Positions 1 through 5,983 of a stretch of 14,895 bases of DNA are shown here, piece after piece (the stretch's first letter is position 1; each line of letters opens with the position of its first letter). The position numbers and the translations under genes were made by a program. Location of the stretch: contig CAJTRM010000047.1 in the NCBI GenBank assembly GCA_910578865.1, positions 1 to 14,895 on the forward strand, read 5' to 3'. The notes beneath the pieces are model-generated. The model was not told where the DNA came from and did not search any database. It saw only the letters and a program-made list of their open reading frames with translations. Source of the stretch: an uncultured Dorea sp. (lineage in GTDB: Bacteria; Bacillota_A; Clostridia; Lachnospirales; Lachnospiraceae).

Positions 1-2
1 AC

Positions 3-296
3 AGCAACTATGTGGCTTTCAGACACTTTCACGGCTGTGCCGTGAATAATCTAGGTAAAATTAATTTAGTGAATGATGAGGATGAGATTGGAGAAAGTTT
101 TAATGCAAATAGAAAAAGTGAAACATATATTTCCACAGCATTAAAGTCAGTTGTAAGGTGTGGCATATGTGGAGGAGTTGTTCATGTTAATTCGACTTCT
201 GTAGATCATATTGTTAGAAAACGTGATGGAGGATTGGGAAGTGCAGAAAATGGGCAGATTACACACCCATATTGTAACACCGGATACAAAAATTAA
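3..296 (+). CDS. HNH endonuclease-domain protein, 3' part (5' end cut by window)
   Basis: The reading frame is open to the left edge of the window (codons before position 12 read S-N-Y), so this is the C-terminal part of a larger protein and the GTG at 12 need not be its start. The last 50 residues form an HNH nuclease module: a CGIC zinc knuckle, then VDHI, then an ENGQ..HPYCN ending, which supply the Cys, His and Asn ligands and the catalytic His typical of the fold. The part before it resembles the C-terminal region of DUF262-HNH proteins (GmrSD-like restriction or phage-defence nucleases), but I recognise that only by general look. The gene is AT-rich, ends at a strong hairpin terminator and lies upstream of a serine recombinase, so it is probably cargo of the same integrated element. 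Confidence 0.7.
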   Translation, partial: SNYVAFRHFHGCAVNNLGKINLVNDEDEIGESFNANRKSETYISTALKSVVRCGICGGVVHVNSTSVDHIVRKRDGGLGSAENGQITHPYCNTGYKN

Positions 297-308
297 TATC
301 TAATGGGC

Positions 309-341
309 AAAAGGGAATGAAAAGATAAAACATTCCCTTTT
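309..341 (+). terminator. Intrinsic terminator after the HNH gene
   Basis: A perfect 11-bp inverted repeat, AAAAGGGAATG (309-319) and CATTCCCTTTT (331-341), with an 11-nt A-rich loop lies 12 bases after the stop. The right arm ends in a T-run, so it terminates rightward transcription. The A-rich left arm would give a T-run on the other strand as well. It separates the HNH gene from the recombinase promoter. Confidence 0.8.
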
Positions 342-346
342 CTAGG

Positions 347-374
347 TTTACAAATTATTAGATTTATATATAAT
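347..374 (+). promoter_or_regulatory. Promoter of the serine recombinase
   Basis: TTTACA (347-352), a 16-bp spacer and a perfect TATAAT (369-374) give a good vegetative promoter. The expected start point, near 381, falls inside the 17-nt sequence that recurs at the recombinase 3' end. Recombinase bound to that sequence could therefore control its own transcription; this is inference. Confidence 0.6.
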
Positions 375-375
375 A

Positions 376-392
376 AAAGATGTAACAGAACG
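376..392 (+). repeat. 17-nt near-repeat, left copy
   Basis: AAAGATGTAACAGAACG here matches AAAGATGTAACGGAACG at 1978-1994 in 16 of 17 positions. The two copies flank the recombinase gene as a direct repeat 1602 bp apart. A related TAACAGAA occurs at 383-390 and 402-409, between promoter and start codon. Confidence 0.6.
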
Positions 393-419
393 ATACAGCT
401 ATAACAGAAAGGTAACACT

Positions 420-2036
420 ATGAACATTGCAGCCTATTGTCGAGTCTCCACCGACAAAGCCGATCAGCTCAACAGTCTGGAAGCCCAAAAGGAATTCTTT
501 TCAGAATATACCAAGCGCACAGGGGACACTTTAGTAAGATTATATGCAGATGAGGGCATTTCTGGAACTAAAATTAAAAATCGTAAAGAATTTCTTCGCA
601 TGATGTCTGATGCAGAGCATGGATTATTTGATATGGTTGTTGTAAAAGACATCTCTCGTTTTGCAAGAAATACTGTAGATCTTTTACAAAATGTCCGTAA
701 GCTAAAATCATTGGGAATCGAAACGCAGTTCTTAACCGCAAATATGACCAGCATGGGAAACAGCGAGTTCGTACTAACCATCTTTGGAGCTCTGGCACAG
801 GAAGAAAGTGCCAATACTTCCAAGCGTGTAAAATTTGGAAAGAAGATGAACGCAGAAAAAGGACGAGTTCCGAATATTGTATATGGATACGACAAAACAA
901 TCGGAGATTATTTTAATCTTGCAATCAATAAAGAAGAATCTAAAGTTGTACAGCAGATTTACAAGTGGTACACAGAAGAAGGTTACGGTGCTGCTAAGAT
1001 TGCCAATATGCTAAATGAAAAAGGTTATAAGACAAAACGAAATTGCAAATGGAGTCAGAATGCAACTTGCCGTATTTTGACAAATGAAATATATACTGGA
1101 AAAATTATCAATGGCAAGCAAGAAGTCAGTGATTTCCTGACTGGTCAGAGAAGAGACAAGGACGAGACTGAATGGATGGTTGTGGAGCGATCGGAACTTC
1201 GAATCATAGAAGATGAGACATTTGAAAAAGCACAGGAGATTTTAAGAGGCAGACATGATGCATTTAATCTTAGTCACGAACGGCAGAGTAATAAACATCT
1301 GTTTTCGACACTGATTAAATGCAAAGAATGTGGCTGGTCCTTCCGGAGAACAGTTCGTACTTATAAGAACACGTATGTACGTTGGGTATGCTCTGGGCGA
1401 AACGGCCGGGGAGCAGATAGTTGCCCAAATAAAACGGTTGTGGACGAGGAAGAACTCATTGAAGTTTTGCAGGAGTATTTTACAAATGTATTGAAACAAA
1501 AGAAAAAAGTGATTGCTCATGTGGTAAATGAATTTCAGCGTGTATATAAAGCCAAAGACGAAAATGTAGAGTACGAAAAAGAATTAAATGCAGAACTTGC
1601 TAAATTACAAAAGACAAGACAAAAATATATGGATATGTACACGGATGATCTAATCTCCCGTGAAGAGTTGAATGAGAAGATTGGCGGTTCTCGTCAGGAG
1701 ATGGAGCGGATAGAAAATGAACTCAAGATGGTATCTTATCATTTAACCAAGGGAGAACAGTTAGAGAACATTTTAAATAATACATTTAAGGAGATTGAGG
1801 ACATCACAGATGTACACCAGATGACCAATCAGCAGTTAAAACGATTGATTCAGAAGATAGAAGTAGATAAGGAGGGAAATGTAGATATTTATTTACGCTT
1901 GCTTGGTGATCTTGGGTTAGATGAGTCTGTATTAATTGAAGAAAATGAAACCGTTCTAAATTATAACGACCAAACACAAAGATGTAACGGAACGTCTGCA
2001 GAAGATCAATCCGCCGCTGGCTGCAAGGGCACGTAA
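420..2036 (+). CDS. Large serine recombinase (site-specific integrase)
   Basis: This 538-residue protein catalyses cut-and-paste DNA integration and excision through a covalent serine-DNA link. The N-terminal resolvase domain (about 1-145) carries the nucleophile Ser10 in CRVST and active-site arginines in the DISRFARNTVD block (78-87). A recombinase domain follows (about 155-270). Next comes a zinc ribbon with Cys301, Cys304, Cys324 and Cys335, then a long charged coiled coil (about 370-465) typical of large serine integrases. AGAAAGG lies 7 bases before the ATG, and a TTTACA/TATAAT promoter is just upstream. The final residues (from about 520) are read from sequence that also encodes, in another frame, the end of a host gene. 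The stop codon therefore seems to lie across the element-chromosome junction, as expected if the attachment site overlaps the gene's 3' end. The gene is AT-rich compared with the chromosome to its right. Confidence 0.92.
   Translation: MNIAAYCRVSTDKADQLNSLEAQKEFFSEYTKRTGDTLVRLYADEGISGTKIKNRKEFLRMMSDAEHGLFDMVVVKDISRFARNTVDLLQNVRKLKSLGIETQFLTANMTSMGNSEFVLTIFGALAQEESANTSKRVKFGKKMNAEKGRVPNIVYGYDKTIGDYFNLAINKEESKVVQQIYKWYTEEGYGAAKIANMLNEKGYKTKRNCKWSQNATCRILTNEIYTGKIINGKQEVSDFLTGQRRDKDETEWMVVERSELRIIEDETFEKAQEILRGRHDAFNLSHERQSNKHLFSTLIKCKECGWSFRRTVRTYKNTYVRWVCSGRNGRGADSCPNKTVVDEEELIEVLQEYFTNVLKQKKKVIAHVVNEFQRVYKAKDENVEYEKELNAELAKLQKTRQKYMDMYTDDLISREELNEKIGGSRQEMERIENELKMVSYHLTKGEQLENILNNTFKEIEDITDVHQMTNQQLKRLIQKIEVDKEGNVDIYLRLLGDLGLDESVLIEENETVLNYNDQTQRCNGTSAEDQSAAGCKGT
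1978..1994 (+). repeat. Candidate element/chromosome junction; right copy of the 17-nt repeat
   Basis: AAAGATGTAACGGAACG lies where the AT-rich recombinase sequence gives way to a different frame that reads like the end of a chromosomal gene. It is the best place for the crossover of the serine-recombinase element (attL or attR). The exact 2-bp core cannot be fixed from one end alone. Confidence 0.5.
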
Positions 2037-2121
2037 GGTGCTGGATCTGAATAAGTCTGAGCGGCATATACGCGGTGGACTTGCTACCCGGGAGAAATAT
2101 CTTCATCTGGAACATCGATAA
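1981..2121 (+). pseudogene. 3' remnant of a disrupted host gene
   Basis: In the frame beginning at 1981 the sequence reads about 46 codons with no start and ends in TAA (2119-2121). The peptide contains KINPPLAARARKV, then LDLNKSERHIRGG, then LATREKYLHLEHR. It reads like a real charged, helical C-terminus and is followed at once by a strong terminator, as a gene end should be. Upstream in this frame a stop occurs at 1957-1959, inside the recombinase region, so the rest of the gene is missing here. It is probably on the far side of the integrated element. I do not recognise the family. Confidence 0.55.
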
Positions 2122-2165
2122 AGAAGTGGTTGGGAAATGCGCTGAATTCCCAACCACTTCTTTAT
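2118..2165. terminator. Strong bidirectional terminator between convergent genes
   Basis: A perfect 19-bp inverted repeat, 2118-2136 (ATAAAGAAGTGGTTGGGAA) and 2147-2165, has a 10-nt loop. A/T-rich arm ends give U-runs in both directions. It starts within the stop codon of the host-gene remnant and ends 8 bases from the end of the minus-strand flavin reductase, so it serves both. Confidence 0.85.
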
Positions 2166-2172
2166 TGTAGGC

Positions 2173-2784
2173 TTACTTGTCAGACAAAGGCTTAAAATCA
2201 CTTGCAGGGTGCTTACACAATGGACAGATAAAATCTTCCGGCAGAGTATCCCCTTCATAGATATACCCGCACACAGTGCAGATAAAACCCTTTTTGCCGG
2301 TCTCTATCCTAGGTGCAGTTTTGATGTTTTTTTGATAGTAGGCGTAGGTTACAGATGCTTCATCAGACAGAGTGCATGCGTCTGTCACATCTGCCAGGAA
2401 GAGCGTATGTGTCCCCAGGTCTGTAGCGGAAACCACCTTCGCAGAGATGTATGCGTTACACGTTTCCTCAATATAGGCAATTCCGTTTTCGGCCCGCCGG
2501 AAGGTGATAGACTGCATTTTATCAACCTCTGCACCGCTTTGGAAGCCCCAGTGTTTGAAAGTGTCGAATTTAGAACTTTCTGTCAGTATAGAGACATTGA
2601 ACGTCCCGGTCCTCTGGATCATATCGTGAGTATAATTCTTTTTATTGACTGCCACTGTGATCCGGTTTGGCTCAGTCGTAACCTGAGTTACAGTATTTAC
2701 GATACAGCCGTTGTCTTTTTCCCCCTCTTTTGCAGTAAGGATAAAGAGTCCATAGGTGAGATTGTACATTGCTTTTTTTTCCAT
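2173..2784 (-). CDS. Flavin reductase-rubredoxin fusion (high-molecular-weight rubredoxin type)
   Basis: This 203-residue protein has an FMN-binding split-barrel flavin reductase domain (about 1-155; NLTYGLFILTA at the N-terminus is typical) joined to a C-terminal rubredoxin domain. The rubredoxin iron site is Cys169, Cys172, Cys187 and Cys190 in CTVCGYIYEG and CPLCK. Members of this family pass electrons from NAD(P)H through FMN and a rubredoxin iron to flavodiiron proteins or rubrerythrins. In anaerobes these detoxify oxygen and peroxide. The ATG at 2782-2784 is chosen because AAAGGAGG lies just before it; the frame stays open for 29 more codons but those lack a ribosome binding site. A promoter with an overlapping palindrome lies about 110 bases upstream, which suggests redox or metal control. 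The gene is monocistronic. Confidence 0.9.
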   Translation of the reverse strand: MEKKAMYNLTYGLFILTAKEGEKDNGCIVNTVTQVTTEPNRITVAVNKKNYTHDMIQRTGTFNVSILTESSKFDTFKHWGFQSGAEVDKMQSITFRRAENGIAYIEETCNAYISAKVVSATDLGTHTLFLADVTDACTLSDEASVTYAYYQKNIKTAPRIETGKKGFICTVCGYIYEGDTLPEDFICPLCKHPASDFKPLSDK

Positions 2785-2886
2785 TTTCGTTCCTCCTTTA
2801 TGATCAGAATCCAGGAATAGATATTCTGTACAGCATTCTTTGCTTTTTTGAAAATGTTCTTTTTGAAGCATTTCCTATGTTGTAAG

Positions 2887-2901
2887 TATGATATTATCAT
2901 A
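2887..2901. promoter_or_regulatory. Palindromic operator candidate (PerR/Fur-like) over the -10 box
   Basis: TATGATATTATCATA is a perfect 7-1-7 palindrome that covers the -10 element of the minus-strand promoter. Its layout is that of Fur-family boxes (7-1-7, AT-rich), although its sequence is not the Bacillus PerR consensus. Rubredoxin and flavin reductase genes are known PerR targets in clostridia, so PerR is a reasonable guess. The binding protein is not shown by the sequence. Confidence 0.4.
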
Positions 2902-2924
2902 ATCATTTTACGTGCTTTTTGCAA
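2896..2924 (-). promoter_or_regulatory. Promoter of the flavin reductase-rubredoxin gene
   Basis: On the minus strand TTGCAA (2924-2919), a 17-bp spacer and TATGAT (2901-2896) form a plausible vegetative promoter. Transcription would begin near 2889, leaving an untranslated leader of about 105 nt. Confidence 0.5.
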
Positions 2925-3170
2925 TGGAGAATCTTAAAAGCGGGTAGGCTGAACTGTTACAAAATGTTAAATAAGGCACATAATAAGGCTTGTCTATTTA
3001 AAATATTTAGGATAAAATATATACAGGAATCAGCATAGTACGAGGCGGGCAGACGTTTTTTGCCTGTCAGAATAAGCGGAAAGATAAAGATATGAAGAAA
3101 AAAAGGAAGAATTGGAAATAAAAATCCGGTAATACTTATAGTAGCGTAGGGGATGTTGCAAATGTTGGAA
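2925..3170. other. Intergenic region, no gene seen
   Basis: This AT-rich stretch lies between the divergent rubredoxin and cell-wall genes. It contains a second promoter-like pair, TTGTCT (2990-2995), 17-bp spacer, TAAAAT (3013-3018), reading rightward. The only open frame after it is a nine-codon one (ATG at 3091) with no good ribosome binding site. I see no convincing RNA structure or gene. Confidence 0.5.
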
Positions 3171-3199
3171 TTGACAAGGAGGCGGAAACATAGTAAACT
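3171..3199 (+). promoter_or_regulatory. Promoter of the coiled-coil cell-wall protein
   Basis: A perfect TTGACA (3171-3176), a 17-bp spacer and TAAACT (3194-3199) lie 65 bases before the start codon of the 3264 gene. A weaker pair at 2990-3018 could add transcription. Confidence 0.55.
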
Positions 3200-3263
3200 A
3201 AGTGAACACATGGAGTGTGTATTTTGAAACTGGATAACAAAAAATTTTAAGGAAAGATTATTT

Positions 3264-4328
3264 ATGAAGGTAAGTTTAAAAAAGCGAATACTGGCGGTCA
3301 TTGCCTGTACCTGTGCATTTTGTTTTCTTTGTCAGACTTCCGTTAGTTATGCAGATAATTTAGACAAGCTGAAAGGACAGTCTTCTGATTTAAAAAATGA
3401 GTTGAGTAATATCAACCAGGAACTTTTGGATATTGGAAAACAGATTGCAGATAATGAAGTCAAGATGGAGTCAATGGAAGGCGATATTGCCAAGACTCAA
3501 GAGCAACTTGCAATTGCTAAAAACAATGAAAAAGCGCAATATGATGATATGAAGGTCCGAATCCAGTACATTTACGAGAATGACGATGAGACAATGCTCG
3601 GAATGATCCTCTCGGCAAGCAGTCTGGCTGATTTTGTTAATAAGATTGACTTTGTCCAGACATTGAATGATTATGACAGAGAGATGCTGGATGAGCTGGT
3701 GACTCTGAGGGAGAATATTGAAGCTGAAGAAAAGCGCCTTGGGGAACAGAAAGAATCTTATGTCAAGCTGGAAAAAGAGTTGACAGAGAAGAAGGAGCAG
3801 CTGAAAGTTAAGGCTGCGGAGACGTCCACGGATCTTGAGGCTTTGAATGCGAAAATTAGTGAAATGAAAGCGCAGCAGGCAAAAGAAGAAGCTGAGGCTG
3901 CGGCGTCAGCCAACAGTAACTCAACGAATCAGACTTCAACCAATAATAAACCTACGATATCAGGAGGATCCAACAGTTCCTCCGGTTCTGGTAATTCGGG
4001 TAGCTCCAGCAGTTCCGGTTCGTCCGGAGGCGGCTACAAATATCCGTCAGGTCCCGGAGTCCTGACTCCTTCCAAAGGGGTGAATTACTATAATGGATTC
4101 AGGGAGACCTATTATTCTCAGAAAATTCTTCCGGGATATGGACTTAAGATTCCGGGAAGGCATATAGCTTCTGACGGGACGATTCGCGACGGTAACGGAT
4201 ATCTCTGCCTGGCGGCCCATAAGGATGACTTTGCAAGGTACAGTATTGTTCAGACATCACTTGGTCCGGGAAAGGTGTATGATACCGGATGTGCGAAGGG
4301 AACCATTGATATTTATACTGACTGGTAG
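3264..4328 (+). CDS. Secreted coiled-coil cell-wall protein with C-terminal 3D/DPBB-like domain
   Basis: The 354-residue protein begins with a signal peptide (basic MKVSLKKR, hydrophobic core about 9-23, cleavage likely after SYA at 30). A long coiled coil follows (31-210) of the type found at the N-terminus of CwlO/PcsB peptidoglycan hydrolases. A Ser/Gly/Asn-rich linker spans 211-257. The C-terminal part (about 265-354) is not NlpC/P60. It resembles a 3D or double-psi beta-barrel domain: Asp304, Asp340 in YDTG, and Asp349 in the ending TIDIYTDW match the three-aspartate pattern of 3D lytic proteins (MltA/YabE/YocH type). It probably binds or cleaves peptidoglycan outside the cell, perhaps at division sites. 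AAGGAAAG precedes the ATG. It stands alone, with its own promoter and terminator. The domain call is by eye. Confidence 0.72.
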   Translation: MKVSLKKRILAVIACTCAFCFLCQTSVSYADNLDKLKGQSSDLKNELSNINQELLDIGKQIADNEVKMESMEGDIAKTQEQLAIAKNNEKAQYDDMKVRIQYIYENDDETMLGMILSASSLADFVNKIDFVQTLNDYDREMLDELVTLRENIEAEEKRLGEQKESYVKLEKELTEKKEQLKVKAAETSTDLEALNAKISEMKAQQAKEEAEAAASANSNSTNQTSTNNKPTISGGSNSSSGSGNSGSSSSSGSSGGGYKYPSGPGVLTPSKGVNYYNGFRETYYSQKILPGYGLKIPGRHIASDGTIRDGNGYLCLAAHKDDFARYSIVQTSLGPGKVYDTGCAKGTIDIYTDW

Positions 4329-4368
4329 GAGTTTTGTACGTACAGCTTTAAATGAATAATGGACTTAG

Positions 4369-4415
4369 ATGGCACTGTGATCATTTTGACTGAAAATGAT
4401 GCAGTGTCATTTTTT
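4369..4415 (+). terminator. Intrinsic terminator after the coiled-coil protein
   Basis: Arms 4369-4387 and 4393-4410 pair over about 17 bp with one G-U pair and a single bulge around a GACTG loop, followed by a T-run to 4415. It closes the 3264-4328 transcription unit. Confidence 0.8.
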
Positions 4416-4456
4416 GTAAAATTTTTTCAGAATCTGTCGATTTGAGAAGAATTTGT

Positions 4457-4485
4457 TTGAATAATTGCAAGAAAGGTATTACACT
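4457..4485 (+). promoter_or_regulatory. Possible promoter of the acyltransferase operon
   Basis: TTGAAT (4457-4462), 17-bp spacer, TACACT (4480-4485). It is the best match in the short gap between the upstream terminator and the TTG start. The -10 box is imperfect. Confidence 0.35.
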
Positions 4486-4528
4486 AGGAGTAGTGCGTTA
4501 TATTTTATGGTTTGAGGGAGGGGACATT

Positions 4529-5965
4529 TTGGTCTTTTCAAGTCTTTTATTTGTATTTTTGTTTTTTGCGGCTACGATGCTGGTATATTGCCTGTGCGGT
4601 TCGTTAGATAAGAAGAATATGGTTTTGCTCGTGTCTTCTTTGATTTTTTATGCATGGGGCGGCCCGAGATATCTGGTACTTTTATTGCTTATGTCACTGA
4701 TTAGCTGGGGATCTGCGATTTTGATCTATCAGTATCGGGATGACAGGAGAATGAAGCGGGTTTGGCTGATTGCGGGGGTCGGACTCCAGCTTGGGCTTTT
4801 GGGTTATTTTAAGTATGCCGGATTCATTCTGGACAATATAAAGGCTATTACAGGTTTTCCAGAGAATGTGCCGGAGATTATATTGCCGATCGGTATTTCT
4901 TTTTACACGTTTCAGCTCGTGTCATATGTAATAGATGTATATTGGAATGATGTGGAACCACAGAGGAAATACTGGCTGGTTCTTTTGTATGCGGGATTGT
5001 TTTTCCAGTGTATCGCCGGACCGATCGTGCGGTATAAGGATGTTGCATACGAAATTGAACATAGAAGGACCAGGTTATCCGAAATTGGCCAGGGGATCAA
5101 CCGTTTCACAGTTGGTCTGGTGAAAAAATCAGTATTTGCCAATTCCTGTGCAGAGATTGCAGACACTATGCTCCCTGTGGGGCTTGACAAGCTGGACGGG
5201 ATACCTGCGCTGGGTCTCTGGCTGGGTGTGTTGATGTACATGCTTCAGATTTATCTGGATTTCTCCGCATATTCTGATATGGCGATTGGAATGGGATGGA
5301 TGACAGGCTTCCATTTCAAAGAAAATTTTAACTATCCATATATTGCAAGCTCTGTTACAGATTTCTGGAGGCGCTGGCATATATCCTTAAGTTCATTTTT
5401 CAGGGATTATGTATATATTCCGCTTGGGGGCAACCGCAAAGGGCAGCGCAGGACGATGATAAATTTATTTGCCGTGTGGGCGCTGACTGGTCTCTGGCAT
5501 GGGGCGCACTGGAATTTTGTGCTGTGGGGTCTGTTCTATTATGTATTTCTGGTTATCGAAAAGAATGGATTTCTGGATAAGCTTCAGAAACTGCCGAAGG
5601 CTGTCGGTCACATTTATACCTTGTTTGTAGTATACTTCGGGTGGATTCTGTTTAAATTCAGTGATATGTCTTATCTTGGACATGTCCTTAAAGGAATGTT
5701 CGGATTAAATCACAATGGTTTTACCAGTATGGACGTCGGAATGACATTTGAAAATCATATGTTTTTTATAGCAGCGGCAATTGTTGCCTGCACCCCTCTT
5801 TTGAAGGTATTGTATGGCTGGATCAGTAAATGGCAGGGAAGAGTTGTAGTTGTGCGTTATTTGTGCAATGCTGTGGAAGTCGTCGGTCCGGTAGCTCTTT
5901 TGATGCTGGCAACAATGGCTCTTGTAGGAAACAGTTATAATCCATTTTTGTATTTTCAGTTTTAG
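4529..5965 (+). CDS. MBOAT-family membrane O-acyltransferase (AlgI-like)
   Basis: This 478-residue polytopic membrane protein moves acyl (usually acetyl) groups across the membrane to an extracellular polymer. The TTG start at 4529 is preferred because AGGGAGGGG lies 5 bases upstream and the product then begins M-V-F-S-S-L-L-F, the usual AlgI-type start. Earlier in-frame starts reach back to 4442 but lack a ribosome binding site. Family signatures include AGPIVRYKD, DFSAYSDMAIG, the FWRRWHISLSSFFRDY block, IPLGGN, and GLWHGAHWNFVLWG with the conserved active-site His near residue 324. About ten or more hydrophobic segments are spread along it. The DHHW protein begins 18 bases after the stop, the usual two-gene layout of alginate-type or cell-wall polymer O-acetylation systems. 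The acceptor polymer cannot be told from this window. Confidence 0.92.
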   Translation: MVFSSLLFVFLFFAATMLVYCLCGSLDKKNMVLLVSSLIFYAWGGPRYLVLLLLMSLISWGSAILIYQYRDDRRMKRVWLIAGVGLQLGLLGYFKYAGFILDNIKAITGFPENVPEIILPIGISFYTFQLVSYVIDVYWNDVEPQRKYWLVLLYAGLFFQCIAGPIVRYKDVAYEIEHRRTRLSEIGQGINRFTVGLVKKSVFANSCAEIADTMLPVGLDKLDGIPALGLWLGVLMYMLQIYLDFSAYSDMAIGMGWMTGFHFKENFNYPYIASSVTDFWRRWHISLSSFFRDYVYIPLGGNRKGQRRTMINLFAVWALTGLWHGAHWNFVLWGLFYYVFLVIEKNGFLDKLQKLPKAVGHIYTLFVVYFGWILFKFSDMSYLGHVLKGMFGLNHNGFTSMDVGMTFENHMFFIAAAIVACTPLLKVLYGWISKWQGRVVVVRYLCNAVEVVGPVALLMLATMALVGNSYNPFLYFQF

Positions 5966-5983
5966 AAGGATGCGGTCAGATAT

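Noticed and set aside
2209..2820. 203-codon open frame on the plus strand opposite the flavin reductase
   Set aside because: It is antisense to a well-supported gene with a complete rubredoxin site, and its product shows no recognisable motif.
2785..2871. Upstream extension of the flavin reductase frame by 29 codons (start at 2871)
   Set aside because: AAAGGAGG sits directly before the ATG at 2784, the extension has no ribosome binding site, and the family begins at this point.
3091..3120. Nine-codon frame (ATG at 3091) after the promoter-like pair at 2990-3018
   Set aside because: Very short, lysine-rich because of the A-rich DNA, and poorly placed ribosome binding site; not supportable as a gene.
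4442..4528. TTG start at 4442 for the MBOAT gene
   Set aside because: No ribosome binding site there; the TTG at 4529 has AGGGAGGGG in place and gives the usual AlgI-like N-terminus.
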